Assembly (NCBI RefSeq): GCF_004341625.1
Contig: NZ_SLZG01000003.1
Coordinates: 247,045-311,044 of the forward strand
Length of the DNA: 64,000 nucleotides
Source: Rhizobium sp. BK376
Lineage (GTDB): Bacteria > Pseudomonadota > Alphaproteobacteria > Rhizobiales > Rhizobiaceae
Reading direction: 5' to 3'
Part shown: piece after piece, positions 27,624-36,968 of the stretch
How positions within the stretch are numbered: the first letter of the stretch is position 1
Layout: each line of letters opens with the position of its first letter
Program-made: the position numbers and the translations under genes
Notes under the pieces: generated by a model
The model's input: only the letters and a program-made list of their open reading frames with translations
Told to the model about the DNA's origin: nothing
The model's database searches: none

Positions 27624-29126
27624 ATGAAGTCCGAGACATCAGAGACCGCGCTGAAAGAACGCCTGGATTTCATTGAGATGGACGAGGCGACGCGCCGGAC
27701 CCTTCGCGATCTGCGCCCCACGTTGACCGGCTTGTTGGGCGGTGCTCTCGACAAGTTCTACGACAAGATGGGCCGGACGCCTGCCGTTTCCCATTTCTTC
27801 CGCGACAAGTCGCATATGGCTGGGGCGAAAAAGGCGCAACAGGGCCATTGGGGCAATCTTTCGAACGGCAATTTCGATCAGACCTATGTCTCCGGCGTTA
27901 CGACTGTCGGCAAGACCCATGCCCGTATCGGCCTTGAGCCCCGCTGGTATATCGGCGGCTATGCGCTGGTCATGTCGGAACTGGTCAAGGGCGTCATGGA
28001 GAAGCAATGGCCCTTCATGTTCGGCAGGCAGCACGCCAAGGCACTGGGCGAGAAGCTCTCCGCCGTGATCAAGGCCTCTCTACTCGACATCGACTATTCG
28101 ATCTCCGTCTACCTTCAGGCCATCGAGGAGAAGCGCCAGGCGCTTGAGGCAGAACGTGCCCGGGCCGAGGCCGACCAGCAGATCGCCATGGACCATCTGC
28201 GTCGCGGCCTAGACGCTCTGTCGAAGGGAAATCTGGAAGCGACGCTGCCGGAGGACCTGCCGGGCAACTTCCGCCAGATGGCGGCAGACTACAACAACGC
28301 CGTTGCGTCACTGCGTCACTCCATCGTCTCGGTGCGCAAGCGCTCCGACGGCATCATGAGCGGCACTGACACGATTACCAAGGCAACTGATGATCTTGCC
28401 ATGCGCACCGCGCAGCAGGCGGCAGGCGTCGAGGAAAGCTCGGCGGCCCTGCAGCAGCTTTCGGTCAGCGTCGGCCAGACGGCTGCGAACGCTCAGAAGG
28501 CCTCGGCTGCCGTCAGCGACACCCAGCATCAGGCAAAGAGCTCGGGCGAACTGGTCACCAGCGCGGTTTCCGCCATGGCCGAGATCGAAAAATCCTCGAC
28601 CGAAATCTCCAAGATCATCGGCGTCATCGACGAGATCGCCTTCCAGACCAACCTTCTGGCGCTGAATGCCGGCGTCGAGGCAGCACGTGCGGGGGATGCG
28701 GGCAAGGGCTTTGCCGTGGTCGCGCAGGAAGTTCGCCAGCTGGCGCAACGCTCGGCCGAAGCAGCCAAGGAGATCAAGAACTTGATCTCCCAGAGCTCCG
28801 CGCAGGTCGATGCGGGCGTCGATATCGTCTCGAATACTGGCACGGCGCTGACCGACATGATCAGCCGCATCGACGGCATCAACCGCTTCGTCGCGGACAT
28901 TGCATCAGCCGCCAAGGATCAGGCGCTGGGCGTCAGCGAGGTCAGTGTCGCCATCCGCAATATGGACACCATCACCCAGCAGAACGCGGCCATGGTCGAG
29001 CGTACCTCGGCCGAGACGAAGCAACTCCGTACCGAAGTAGACAATTTGATCGACCTGCTGAGCGGCTTTGCAACGCGCCTCGACGGGAAAGCGATCGAGC
29101 CGGTCATGGACCGCCGCGCAGCCTGA
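27624..29126 (+). CDS. Soluble globin-coupled methyl-accepting chemotaxis transducer (HemAT-like)
   Basis: The 500-residue protein has no membrane segment. Residues about 10-165 form a sensor globin (TGLLGGALDKFYDKMGRTPAVSHFF; proximal His about residue 99 in GKTHARIGLEPRWYIGGY). A coiled-coil linker leads to a signalling domain with [22 protein letters not shown]. There is no tethering pentapeptide at the C-terminus. Such transducers bind heme and usually sense oxygen, giving aerotaxis. The ATG at 27624 precedes the globin domain; an in-frame ATG at 27528 with GAGAGG upstream would add 32 residues and cannot be excluded. Confidence 0.93.
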   Translation: MKSETSETALKERLDFIEMDEATRRTLRDLRPTLTGLLGGALDKFYDKMGRTPAVSHFFRDKSHMAGAKKAQQGHWGNLSNGNFDQTYVSGVTTVGKTHARIGLEPRWYIGGYALVMSELVKGVMEKQWPFMFGRQHAKALGEKLSAVIKASLLDIDYSISVYLQAIEEKRQALEAERARAEADQQIAMDHLRRGLDALSKGNLEATLPEDLPGNFRQMAADYNNAVASLRHSIVSVRKRSDGIMSGTDTITKATDDLAMRTAQQAAGVEESSAALQQLSVSVGQTAANAQKASAAVSDTQHQAKSSGELVTSAVSAMAEIEKSSTEISKIIGVIDEIAFQTNLLALNAGVEAARAGDAGKGFAVVAQEVRQLAQRSAEAAKEIKNLISQSSAQVDAGVDIVSNTGTALTDMISRIDGINRFVADIASAAKDQALGVSEVSVAIRNMDTITQQNAAMVERTSAETKQLRTEVDNLIDLLSGFATRLDGKAIEPVMDRRAA

Positions 29127-29205
29127 GCGCGGCTTTCGGCAAAAAACACTTTGCCCGCCAAGTTGATAATTCCCTCCCGTAACAAGATGCGTTATGGGAG
29201 ACTTC

Positions 29206-29721
29206 ATGACGATCAAGCCTCTTATCATTCTGCCCGATCCCTTGCTGCGCCAAGCGTCCACTCCGATTGAGCGCGTGGATGCCGATATCAAGCGCCTTGC
29301 CGACGACATGCTTGAAACCATGTACGATGCCCCCGGTATCGGGCTAGCCGCAATCCAGATCGGCGTGCCCCGCCGCATGCTGGTCATCGATGTTGCCCGC
29401 GAGGGTGAGGAAAAGCAGCCGCTCGTCTTCATCAATCCCGAAATCCTTGCCTCCTCGGACGAGCGTTCGGTCTATGAAGAGGGTTGCCTGTCAATCCCGG
29501 ATTACTATGCCGAGGTCGAGCGGCCGGCGACGGTCAAGGTCAAGTATCTGGACCGCGACGGTAAGGAACAGCTGGTGGATGCCGATGGTCTTCTCGCCAC
29601 CTGCCTGCAGCACGAGATCGACCACCTGAACGGCGTGCTCTTCATCGATTATATCTCGCGGCTGAAGCGGGAAATGGTGATCAAGAAGTTCACCAAGGCG
29701 GCCAAGACCAAGGCGCTCTGA
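29206..29721 (+). CDS. def: Peptide deformylase
   Basis: Def removes the formyl group from new proteins. The 171-residue product shows the three family motifs in order: [10 protein letters not shown] near residue 45, EEGCLS (Cys is a metal ligand) near residue 92, and QHEIDHLNG (HExxH) near residue 136. The ATG at 29206 has GGGAG about six bases upstream; an in-frame ATG at 29194 overlaps that site. A toxin-antitoxin pair separates it from fmt, with which it is often cotranscribed. Confidence 0.97.
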   Translation: MTIKPLIILPDPLLRQASTPIERVDADIKRLADDMLETMYDAPGIGLAAIQIGVPRRMLVIDVAREGEEKQPLVFINPEILASSDERSVYEEGCLSIPDYYAEVERPATVKVKYLDRDGKEQLVDADGLLATCLQHEIDHLNGVLFIDYISRLKREMVIKKFTKAAKTKAL

Positions 29722-29750
29722 GCCGGCGGTTGAAAATGCTTCCCGTCACC

Positions 29751-29776
29751 CCTATGATATCGATGATATCAAAATA
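29751..29776 (+). promoter_or_regulatory. Candidate operator/promoter of the VapBC-like pair
   Basis: Two direct copies of ATGATATC (each with the palindrome GATATC) lie between CCTAT and ATAGG just ahead of an AGGAGG ribosome site. Ribbon-helix-helix antitoxins bind such paired half sites upstream of their own gene, so this is the likely autoregulation site. Confidence 0.5.
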
Positions 29777-29786
29777 GGAGGTGCCT

Positions 29787-30074
29787 ATGGGTGATCTTCT
29801 GATCCGCAATGTGCCGGAAGCAATGAAGCGCGACATCGCCGAGCGCGCCGAGAAGAATGGCAATAGCCTTTCCGATGAAATGAAGTCGCTTCTGCGAAAA
29901 GCGATGGCTGATCACGATGCCGAGGATAAGCCAGTGCGTTCCGCGTGGGAGAGCCTGCAGGAAGTATTCGCGCCATTGACGGCGGAAGAGAAGGATGAAT
30001 TCGCCAAGATCATGGAGGAGATCGAGGCGGAGCGGAAGAAGGATTTCGGACGACCGTTCGAGGATTTCGAGTGA
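29787..30074 (+). CDS. Antitoxin of a VapBC/FitAB-like module
   Basis: The 95-residue protein starts with a ribbon-helix-helix (MGDLLIRNVPEAMKRDIAER, then NGNSLSDEMKSLLRKAM) as in FitA/VapB antitoxins and continues with an acidic toxin-binding tail (ERKKDFGRPFEDFE). A perfect AGGAGG at 29775-29780 is six bases before the ATG at 29787; an in-frame GTG at 29781 is too close to it. The stop overlaps the toxin start by four bases (GTGA). This is an accessory pair placed inside a housekeeping gene group. Confidence 0.9.
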   Translation: MGDLLIRNVPEAMKRDIAERAEKNGNSLSDEMKSLLRKAMADHDAEDKPVRSAWESLQEVFAPLTAEEKDEFAKIMEEIEAERKKDFGRPFEDFE

Positions 30075-30490
30075 TCGTGCTCGACACCAATGTCATTTCG
30101 GATGCCACGAAGCCCGCGCCGGATCCGCGTGTGCGGTCCTGGCTTCTGCAGCAGCCCGAAAACGAACTCCATCTTTGCGATATCGTGGTGATGGAGCAGT
30201 CCTATGGAGCTGAGCGGTTCTGGCTGCGCACACGGTCCAGGCGCTATCTCGAAACATTCGACCGGCTGTTGGATACTTATGGCGGCAGAATACTGGCCTT
30301 TGATCGGCATGCCGCGATCGAGACCGGAAGGCTGCGCGCTCGGCGCGAAGCGATCGGCCGGCCGATCTCGGTTCAGGACGCCATGATCGCTGCGATCTGC
30401 CTTGCCCATGGCGCGACGCTGGCGTCGCGCAATACAAAAGACTTCGAGGGGCTTGATCTCAAGCTCGTAAACCCGTTTGAAGGCGCCTGA
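30071..30490 (+). CDS. PIN-domain toxin (VapC/FitB-like)
   Basis: The 139-residue PIN-fold ribonuclease keeps the acidic residues: Asp in LDTNVISDATKP at the start, a Glu in VVMEQSYGAERF, Asp in ISVQDAMIAAICLAHGATL and Asp near the end in ASRNTKDFEGL. VapC-type toxins cut tRNAs or rRNA when the antitoxin is lost. It starts with GTG at 30071 overlapping the antitoxin stop. The product looks intact. fmt starts 20 bases after the stop, so fmt may be read through from this module. Confidence 0.92.
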   Translation: MIVLDTNVISDATKPAPDPRVRSWLLQQPENELHLCDIVVMEQSYGAERFWLRTRSRRYLETFDRLLDTYGGRILAFDRHAAIETGRLRARREAIGRPISVQDAMIAAICLAHGATLASRNTKDFEGLDLKLVNPFEGA

Positions 30491-30510
30491 ACAAAATAGT
30501 GGACGCTTGA

Positions 30511-31446
30511 ATGTCGCTTAGCATCATCTTCATGGGTACGCCCGAATTCTCGGTCCCGACCTTGCGCGCCCTGGTCGATGCTGGCCACAGGGTCGTCGCG
30601 GTCTATACGCAGCCGCCACGTCCAGGCGGGCGGCGCGGCCTCGATCTGCAGAAATCTCCGGTGCATCAGGCCGCCGAGTTGCTGGGATTACCCGTGCTGA
30701 CGCCCGTAAACTTCAAAGACCAGGAAGATCGTCAGCGTTTCATTGACTTCAAGGCCGACGTTGCAGTTGTCGTTGCCTACGGCCTGTTGTTGCCGCAGGC
30801 GATTCTCGATGGCACGCGCTATGGCTGCTACAACGGCCATGCCTCGCTGCTGCCGCGCTGGCGTGGTGCCGCTCCCCTCCAACGCGCGATCATGGCCGGC
30901 GACAAGAAGACCGGCATGATGGTCATGAAGATGGACAAGGGCTTGGACACCGGTCCGGTCGCTTTGACACGAGAGATCGAGATAGGCGAGGCCATGACCG
31001 GCGGCGAACTACACGACAAGATGATGCTCGTCGGCGCCAAGGCCATGGCCGAGGCGATGATGAAGCTCGAACTGGACGAATTGCCCCTGACTCCCCAACC
31101 GGCAGAAGGCGTGATTTATGCCGCCAAGATCGACAAGGGCGAGACGCGTATCGATTTCGCCAAGTCGGGCGTAGAGGTGCACAATCACATTCGCGGCCTT
31201 TCGCCTTTCCCCGGCGCCTGGTTCGAGGCGGCGATTGCCGGGAAACCTGAGCGGATCAAGGTGCTTGGTTCTGCGGTTGCAGAAGGCGTCGGCCAGCCCG
31301 GCGAGGTGCTGACGGACGATCTGGTCATCGCCTGTGCGAGCGGCGCCGTGCGCCTGACGAGACTGCAGCGGGCCGGCGGCAAGCCGCTCGATGCGGCCGA
31401 TTTCCTGCGCGGCACACCGATAGCGCCGGGCACGAGGCTTGCCTGA
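30511..31446 (+). CDS. fmt: Methionyl-tRNA formyltransferase
   Basis: Fmt formylates initiator Met-tRNA using 10-formyl-tetrahydrofolate. The 311-residue product begins [20 protein letters not shown], and carries the family signature [18 protein letters not shown] with the catalytic Asn/His/Asp set ([18 protein letters not shown]). The C-terminal OB-like domain follows (INH-type [15 protein letters not shown]). Stop and truA start share one base (TGATG), so the two are coupled. Its usual partner def is upstream of the toxin-antitoxin pair. Confidence 0.97.
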   Translation: MSLSIIFMGTPEFSVPTLRALVDAGHRVVAVYTQPPRPGGRRGLDLQKSPVHQAAELLGLPVLTPVNFKDQEDRQRFIDFKADVAVVVAYGLLLPQAILDGTRYGCYNGHASLLPRWRGAAPLQRAIMAGDKKTGMMVMKMDKGLDTGPVALTREIEIGEAMTGGELHDKMMLVGAKAMAEAMMKLELDELPLTPQPAEGVIYAAKIDKGETRIDFAKSGVEVHNHIRGLSPFPGAWFEAAIAGKPERIKVLGSAVAEGVGQPGEVLTDDLVIACASGAVRLTRLQRAGGKPLDAADFLRGTPIAPGTRLA

Positions 31447-32237
31447 TGCCGCGATACCGCATGACCGTCGAATATGACGGTATCCCCTATGTCGGCTGGC
31501 AGCGTCAGGACAATGGCCCTTCGGTTCAGGGCGCGATCGAAAAGGCGATCCTGTCGCTGACATCAGAGACCGTATCCATCCGCGGTGCCGGCCGCACCGA
31601 TTCCGGCGTCCATGCCATGGGCCAGGTGATGCATGCGGATCTCTCGAAGGAATGGTCGACCTTCAAGCTGCAGAACGCGCTGAACGCCCATTTGAAACTC
31701 GGCGGCGAGCGGGTCTCCGTTTTCGACGTACAAGAGGTCGATGCTCGCTTCGACGCCCGTTTTTCAGCGCTGCGCCGGCACTATCTCTATCGCATCATCA
31801 GCCGCCGCGCACCGCTCGCCCTCGAACTCGGCCGTGCCTGGTGGGTCGCAAAGCATCTGGACCACGAGGTCATGCATGCCGCGGCGCAGACACTGGTCGG
31901 CAAGCACGATTTCACCACCTTCCGCTCCGCCCATTGCCAGGCAAACAGTCCTGTCAGAACGCTCGACCGGCTGGATGTGACGCGCAGCGGCGATCTGATC
32001 GAAATCCGCGCCACGGCCCAAAGTTTCCTCCACAACCAGATACGTTCCTTTGCCGGCACGCTGAAAATGGCGGGCGAAGGCAAGTGGACGCCCGATGACG
32101 TAAGAGCGGCGCTGGAGGCTCGTGACCGCAAGGCCTGCGGCCCTGTCGCTCCGCCGGAAGGGCTCTATTTCATGCAGGTGGATTATCCGGACGATCCGGA
32201 TTTCTGCCCCGTCTCGCTTGACGAGGCAGACGAGTGA
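31446..32237 (+). CDS. truA: tRNA pseudouridine(38-40) synthase
   Basis: TruA makes pseudouridine at positions 38-40 of tRNA anticodon arms. The 263-residue product has the catalytic motif [15 protein letters not shown] with the active Asp near residue 52, and blocks [32 protein letters not shown] and [18 protein letters not shown]. It ends a short operon after fmt and converges with the membrane-protein gene on the other strand only seven bases later. Confidence 0.97.
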   Translation: MPRYRMTVEYDGIPYVGWQRQDNGPSVQGAIEKAILSLTSETVSIRGAGRTDSGVHAMGQVMHADLSKEWSTFKLQNALNAHLKLGGERVSVFDVQEVDARFDARFSALRRHYLYRIISRRAPLALELGRAWWVAKHLDHEVMHAAAQTLVGKHDFTTFRSAHCQANSPVRTLDRLDVTRSGDLIEIRATAQSFLHNQIRSFAGTLKMAGEGKWTPDDVRAALEARDRKACGPVAPPEGLYFMQVDYPDDPDFCPVSLDEADE

Positions 32238-32244
32238 TCGGTTT

Positions 32245-32844
32245 TCAGCTTGGCGGATAGATGCCGAGGAAGCGCTGCAGGAAATCGGTGAGCAGCATGG
32301 AAGGTACCAGCAGCACCAGCGTCAAACCACCGACGAAGAGCGGATACGCGCCGCAGATCATCCGCAGGATGCGGGCGAGCACAAAGATCAGCGCCAGCAT
32401 CAGCGCGTACCAGAGTATGGCGGTCAGCCCTTCCGATCCCGGCACGAAAGCGACGAATGCGATCAAAAGCGCATTGAGATAGGACAGCGGCAGGCCGAGC
32501 CAATTGACGGTCACCACGATCGGCGCGAATTTTTCGCCCGTCTTGAAGATGAGCAGCATCACGCCGGCGAGGATCAGCGGCACCAGCCAGCTTGCCGCTT
32601 CCACCAGTCCAAGCCGAAAGAAGAAGGCAGGCCCGACCGAGCTTTGCGGCGGCATGGCAGCCAGATAGAGACGCTCCCACCATATCCATGTAATACCCAT
32701 CGGTGGGATGCACCAAAGGATCGCCCAGAAGGAGCGCAGGACGCCGCGATCGGAAATATCGAGATAGCGAAAGCCGCGCTGGTCCATGCGAACCAGCAGC
32801 CAGAGACCGGCGAGATAATATTGGACCTCCTTAAACGACGGCAT
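32245..32844 (-). CDS. Hypothetical integral membrane protein
   Basis: The 199-residue product has about five membrane segments ([77 protein letters not shown]). I do not recognise an enzyme motif. I chose ATG at 32844, which overlaps the dapE 3' end by 14 bases; a further in-frame ATG at 32874 would overlap more. Coupling with dapE suggests cotranscription, but no link to lysine synthesis is known. Confidence 0.75.
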   Translation of the reverse strand: MPSFKEVQYYLAGLWLLVRMDQRGFRYLDISDRGVLRSFWAILWCIPPMGITWIWWERLYLAAMPPQSSVGPAFFFRLGLVEAASWLVPLILAGVMLLIFKTGEKFAPIVVTVNWLGLPLSYLNALLIAFVAFVPGSEGLTAILWYALMLALIFVLARILRMICGAYPLFVGGLTLVLLVPSMLLTDFLQRFLGIYPPS

Positions 32845-34021
32845 TCGCAAACCATCGTTCGATGAAGGTTTCATAGATCACAGTCAGCGTCTCCAGGTCC
32901 GAAAGCGCGACGCGCTCGTCGACCATGTGCATGGTCTGGCCGACAAGCCCGAACTCCACGACAGGGCAATAATCCTTGATGAAGCGCGCATCCGAGGTGC
33001 CCCCCGTCGTCGACAGTTTTGGCGCCTGGCCGGTGACCGTCTCGATCGAGGAGGAGAGGGAGGCGATCAGAGCGTTGTTGCGCGTCAGGAAGACATGGCT
33101 CGGTCGGTCTGCCCAGATGATTTCATACTTAGCCGGCTCACGGCCGGGGCGAAGTGTCTGGTCTGCTGCGGCCTTGTCCAGCCGCGCAATGATCTCCGCC
33201 TTCAGCGTGTCTGCCGTCCAGGTGTCGTTGAAGCGGATGTTGAAGCTCGCCGTTGCCTTTGCCGGAATGACATTGGTCACCGTGTTGCCGACATCAACTG
33301 TCGTCACCTCAAGGTTCGACGGCTGGAAATTCTCGGTCCCGCTATCGAACGGCGGGTCCATCAGCGCCTGGGCCAGCGCCAGCATGCCGCGCACCGGATT
33401 GTCGGCCAGGTGCGGATAGGCCGCATGACCCTGGACGCCATGAACGATGATCTTTCCCGAAAGCGAGCCGCGACGGCCGATCTTGATCATGTCGCCGAGC
33501 CGGTCCGGATTGGTCGGTTCGCCGACGATTGATGCGTCCCAGCGCTCGCCCTTCTCGGCGGCCCATTGCAGGAGCTTGATCGTCCCGTTGATCGCAGGGC
33601 CTTCCTCGTCGCCAGTGATGAGGAAGGAGACGGAGCCTTTGGGCGCGCCATGCTTCTCGATGTAGCGGGCGACAGCCGCCGCAAAACAGGCAATCCCCCC
33701 CTTCATGTCGACCGCGCCACGGCCGAAAAGCTCGCCGTTGGCAATGTCAGCCGCAAAGGGCGGATGGCTCCAGGACGCTTCGTCGCCGACTGGAACCACA
33801 TCCGTATGTCCGGCAAACATCAGATGCGGGCCGGCGTTTCCGAGCCGCGCATAGAGGTTTTCGATGTCGGGCATTCCGGCCTCCGATGCCGTCATGCGAT
33901 CGACCTTGAAGCCGAGGGGCAAGAGCATGTCTGCAAGCGCAGAAAGCGCCCCGCCTTCGGCCGGCGTGACGGAAGGGCAGCGAATCAAAGTCTGAAGATT
34001 GGCAACGGGATCTGATGTCAT
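32831..34021 (-). CDS. dapE: Succinyl-diaminopimelate desuccinylase
   Basis: DapE removes succinate from N-succinyl-LL-diaminopimelate in the lysine/peptidoglycan pathway. The 396-residue M20-family metallopeptidase shows zinc ligands and catalytic residues in [26 protein letters not shown] and [13 protein letters not shown], and the late His in [10 protein letters not shown] chose ATG at 34021 ([20 protein letters not shown]), where family similarity begins; the upstream 14 codons are not conserved-looking. dapD, the enzyme two steps earlier, lies upstream on the same strand. Confidence 0.96.
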   Translation of the reverse strand: MTSDPVANLQTLIRCPSVTPAEGGALSALADMLLPLGFKVDRMTASEAGMPDIENLYARLGNAGPHLMFAGHTDVVPVGDEASWSHPPFAADIANGELFGRGAVDMKGGIACFAAAVARYIEKHGAPKGSVSFLITGDEEGPAINGTIKLLQWAAEKGERWDASIVGEPTNPDRLGDMIKIGRRGSLSGKIIVHGVQGHAAYPHLADNPVRGMLALAQALMDPPFDSGTENFQPSNLEVTTVDVGNTVTNVIPAKATASFNIRFNDTWTADTLKAEIIARLDKAAADQTLRPGREPAKYEIIWADRPSHVFLTRNNALIASLSSSIETVTGQAPKLSTTGGTSDARFIKDYCPVVEFGLVGQTMHMVDERVALSDLETLTVIYETFIERWFANAVV

Positions 34022-34127
34022 CGGGGGCGGATTATCCGGCGGGAAATGGCAAAGCGATGGCAAGTCTGGAAAGACGTCATGAAAATTATCGCCCGTGAAA
34101 AATGGGCTGCTCCGCGTCCTTCCTAAA

Positions 34128-34153
34128 GAGGCGCCGCGAAACCGTGGCGCCTC
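34128..34153 (-). terminator. Terminator-like hairpin between dapD and dapE
   Basis: GAGGCGCC pairs with GGCGCCTC around a ten-base loop, starting 13 bases after the dapD stop; on the minus strand it is followed by TTT. The weak T run suggests partial read-through into dapE. Confidence 0.55.
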
Positions 34154-34165
34154 GTTCTTCAGCTC

Positions 34166-35023
34166 TTAGTCGCGCAGCAGCTCGTTGATGCCGGTCTTCG
34201 AGCGGGTCTGCTCGTCGACGCGCTTGACGATGACGGCGCAGTAGAGACTGGGGCCGGGCTGGCCGTTGCCCATCGGCTTGGCTGCCGGAAGCGATCCGGC
34301 GACGACGACGGAGTAGGGCGGCACTTCGCCATAGGTGATCTCGCCGGTGGCGCGATCGACGATCTTGGTCGACTTGCCGATGAAGACGCCCATGCCGAGC
34401 ACGGATCCTTCACGGATGATGCAGCCCTCGACGACTTCCGAACGGGCGCCGATGAAGCAATTGTCCTCGATGATCGTCGGGCCAGCCTGCATCGGCTCCA
34501 GAACACCGCCGATGCCGACACCGCCGGAGAGATGCACATGTTTGCCGATCTGGGCGCAGGAGCCGACGGTCGCCCAGGTGTCGACCATCGTGCCTTCGCC
34601 GACATAGGCGCCAAGGTTGACGAAGGACGGCATCAGGATTGCGTTCGGGGCGATATAGGCCGAACGGCGGACGACAGCGTTCGGCACGGCGCGGAAGCCG
34701 GCTTCGCGGAAGCGGTTTTCGCCCCAGCCTTCGAACTTCGACGGTACCTTGTCCCACCAGGTGGAACCGCCCGGGCCGCCGTCGACGATCGCCATGTCAT
34801 TGAGGCGGAAGGAGAGAAGGACCGCCTTCTTGAGCCACTGGTTGACGGTCCAGTTGCCGTCACTGCCCCGCTCGGCCACCCGCGCTTTACCCCCGTCGAG
34901 CAGCTCCAAAGCAGCTTCGACAGCGTCGCGAATTTCGCCGCGTGTCGACGTATTCACATTGTCGCGATTGTCGAAAGCAGCTTCGATGGTCTTTTCAAGC
35001 GAGGTGAGATCGGTGGCGCTCAT
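34166..35023 (-). CDS. dapD: Tetrahydrodipicolinate N-succinyltransferase
   Basis: DapD adds succinyl from succinyl-CoA to tetrahydrodipicolinate on the way to meso-diaminopimelate and lysine. The 285-residue protein has an N-terminal helical part ([20 protein letters not shown]) and a left-handed beta-helix built of hexapeptide repeats ([60 protein letters not shown]). Length is as in other alphaproteobacteria. It is divergent from the LOG-family gene across 219 bases of promoter-bearing DNA. Confidence 0.97.
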   Translation of the reverse strand: MSATDLTSLEKTIEAAFDNRDNVNTSTRGEIRDAVEAALELLDGGKARVAERGSDGNWTVNQWLKKAVLLSFRLNDMAIVDGGPGGSTWWDKVPSKFEGWGENRFREAGFRAVPNAVVRRSAYIAPNAILMPSFVNLGAYVGEGTMVDTWATVGSCAQIGKHVHLSGGVGIGGVLEPMQAGPTIIEDNCFIGARSEVVEGCIIREGSVLGMGVFIGKSTKIVDRATGEITYGEVPPYSVVVAGSLPAAKPMGNGQPGPSLYCAVIVKRVDEQTRSKTGINELLRD

Positions 35024-35242
35024 GGGAAATCCTTAAACTTCAATGGATATCGTGCATGCCGGAGAATATCCGGAAATACTGTCGGTTGACCGGTGTTCTG
35101 CTCTACAGCAAGGCCCCGGAAAATGGAATGATTTTTCGGATTGGATTGTACTTGGCTTCAAGGCTTCAGGCGGCATATGAATCCGGAGGCTGTCCCGCAA
35201 TAGCGGCGACCGGCCGGATTATCTATTGAAAGGCATTCTGAA

Positions 35243-36142
35243 ATGGCAAAGGCGAAGAACGGCAAATTGCGGCGCAAGGACGGGGTCTGGGATCCGCTGA
35301 AGACGAGTTCCGCCGACAAGCAACGCGCCGAGGCCGTGCCGAAGACGCCGCAATCGCTGTCGCCGGCCTATCGTCTTGCCTATGCAGACGAGGATTTCCT
35401 GTGCCGCGAGGAGTTGCGGCCGATCCGCCTGCAACTGGAGCTTTTGAAGACGGAAATGCTGCTGACGGAGCGCGGCATCAAGTCGACCGTCGTCATGTTC
35501 GGCGGCGCGCGTATTCCGGCGCCGGGGCAGGCTGCCTGGGCAGCGCGCAACGAGACGCAGCGCGCCAACCTGGAAGCGGCCTCGATCTATTATGATGAGG
35601 CACGCAAGTTTGCCCGTCTCTGCTCGAAATATTCGGCTGGCTTTGATTTCCATGAATATGTCATCGTTACAGGCGGCGGCCCTGGCGTGATGGAAGCGGG
35701 CAATCGCGGTGCAGCCGAGGTGGGAGCGCCTTCGATCGGCCTCAACATCGTTCTTCCGCACGAGCAGGCGCCCAACGTCTACGTGACACCGGAGCTGAGC
35801 TTCAATTTCCACTATTTCGCCATCCGCAAGATGCATTTCATGGTGCGGGCCAAGGCCATCGCGGTCTTCCCCGGTGGTTTCGGCACGATGGACGAGTTCT
35901 TCGAATGCCTGACACTGATCCAGACGGGACGCATGGAGCGCCTGCCGCTCATCCTTTTCGGTGCCGCCTTCTGGCATAAGGTCATCAATTTTGAGGCACT
36001 GGCGGAGTTTGGAACGATTGCGCCTGACGACGTCAAGCTGATCAGCTTCGTCGAGACCGCCGAAGAAGCGTGGAAGATCGTCGCGGATTTCTACGAGCAC
36101 GCAGGCGAGCACGACCTCAGCCCGGAGGCCGTCGAGCCCTGA
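35243..36142 (+). CDS. LOG-family protein (TIGR00730-like), long form
   Basis: The 299-residue product contains the Rossmann-fold motifs of the LOG/lysine-decarboxylase-like family: VVMFGGARIPAPG, VTGGGPGVMEAGNRGA and VFPGGFGTMDEFFE (PGGxGTxxE). Family members release cytokinin bases by cleaving the ribose 5-phosphate from cytokinin nucleotides, or cleave other nucleotides; the old name lysine decarboxylase is a misnomer. The form here carries an 85-residue N-terminal extension compared with plant LOG, as in many proteobacteria, so its substrate may be ordinary nucleotides. A terminator follows. Confidence 0.88.
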   Translation: MAKAKNGKLRRKDGVWDPLKTSSADKQRAEAVPKTPQSLSPAYRLAYADEDFLCREELRPIRLQLELLKTEMLLTERGIKSTVVMFGGARIPAPGQAAWAARNETQRANLEAASIYYDEARKFARLCSKYSAGFDFHEYVIVTGGGPGVMEAGNRGAAEVGAPSIGLNIVLPHEQAPNVYVTPELSFNFHYFAIRKMHFMVRAKAIAVFPGGFGTMDEFFECLTLIQTGRMERLPLILFGAAFWHKVINFEALAEFGTIAPDDVKLISFVETAEEAWKIVADFYEHAGEHDLSPEAVEP

Positions 36143-36150
36143 TATGAATT

Positions 36151-36183
36151 AGGCCCGCCATCGCGATGCGAGGCGGGCCTTTC
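36151..36183 (+). terminator. Terminator after the LOG-family gene
   Basis: GGCCCGCC pairs with GGCGGGCC around a twelve-base loop that can itself pair (TCGCGA), followed by a short TTT on the plus strand. It sits between convergent genes and may serve both. Confidence 0.7.
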
Positions 36184-36213
36184 CGACGGGGAGGAGCGCC
36201 GGCTTTCGAATGC

Positions 36214-36861
36214 TTACGGGAACGGCCGATCCGGCATGTCGTCGATCGAAATCACGCCGTCATGGTTGCGATCCATCCGGTCGAAGATTTTGTTGGCGAA
36301 GGCTTCGGCCTCTGCCTTGCTGATCTGGCCGCTGCCGTCAGTGTCGACGCGGGCAAACATCATCACTTCCATCATGCGGGCTTCACGCATCCAGGAGCCG
36401 CGCGGACCGTGGCCGCCATGGCGCCCGTGTTCCGGTCGAGCCTGGTCGCCGTCGCCGGGCTTGCCGTTCTGGTCGCCGTTCTGGTCGTTCTGCGCCGTGT
36501 CGTTCTTGTGCGCGTCCCTCCAGGCCTTCATCTTGTCCTGGCGGTAGGTCTTGAGTTCGGCAGGCGTGACTTGGCCGTCGTGGTTCGCGTCGATCTGGTC
36601 GTAGATCTTGTCGATGCCCGTGGTGAATTCTTCCTTGGAGACCTTGAAGTCGCCATTGGTGTCGAACTCTTTGACCATGCGGATGAAGATGACTTCCGGC
36701 GGCGGGCCCATGCGGTGCCAGCCCTGGCGGCCCTGATGCATCTTGCCGTGATGGCCCATCTTGCCGTGATTATCTCCGGTCGCGGCCAGTGTTGCGGTCG
36801 CGGCTGCGCCGACCAGCAGGGTCGAAGAAAGCGCCGCGATCAGAATCTTTTTCCCGTTCAT
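36214..36861 (-). CDS. Exported EF-hand calcium-binding protein
   Basis: The 215-residue product starts with a signal peptide (MNGKKILIAALSSTLLVGAA, cleavage near ATLAATGD) followed by a His/Gly/Met-rich stretch. Four EF-hand loops are visible: DTNGDFKVSKEE, DANHDGQVTPAE, DTDGSGQISKAE and DRNHDGVISIDD, in two pairs separated by an Asn/Gln/Gly/Asp-rich linker (NDQNGDQNGKPGDGDQ). All four have acidic residues at positions 1, 3, 5 and 12 or close substitutes. A periplasmic calcium buffer or sensor is the likely role; the His/Met-rich part might bind metal. I chose ATG at 36861. Confidence 0.88.
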   Translation of the reverse strand: MNGKKILIAALSSTLLVGAAATATLAATGDNHGKMGHHGKMHQGRQGWHRMGPPPEVIFIRMVKEFDTNGDFKVSKEEFTTGIDKIYDQIDANHDGQVTPAELKTYRQDKMKAWRDAHKNDTAQNDQNGDQNGKPGDGDQARPEHGRHGGHGPRGSWMREARMMEVMMFARVDTDGSGQISKAEAEAFANKIFDRMDRNHDGVISIDDMPDRPFP

Positions 36862-36968
36862 CTTGTTACCTTTCGTTGCCGAGTGGACAAGATCGAAGGT
36901 AGGCCTCACCCATCGTAAGGACCAGTTAAACTCCTGTAAGATGGATGAAACTTTTGTAATCCAGCGAC

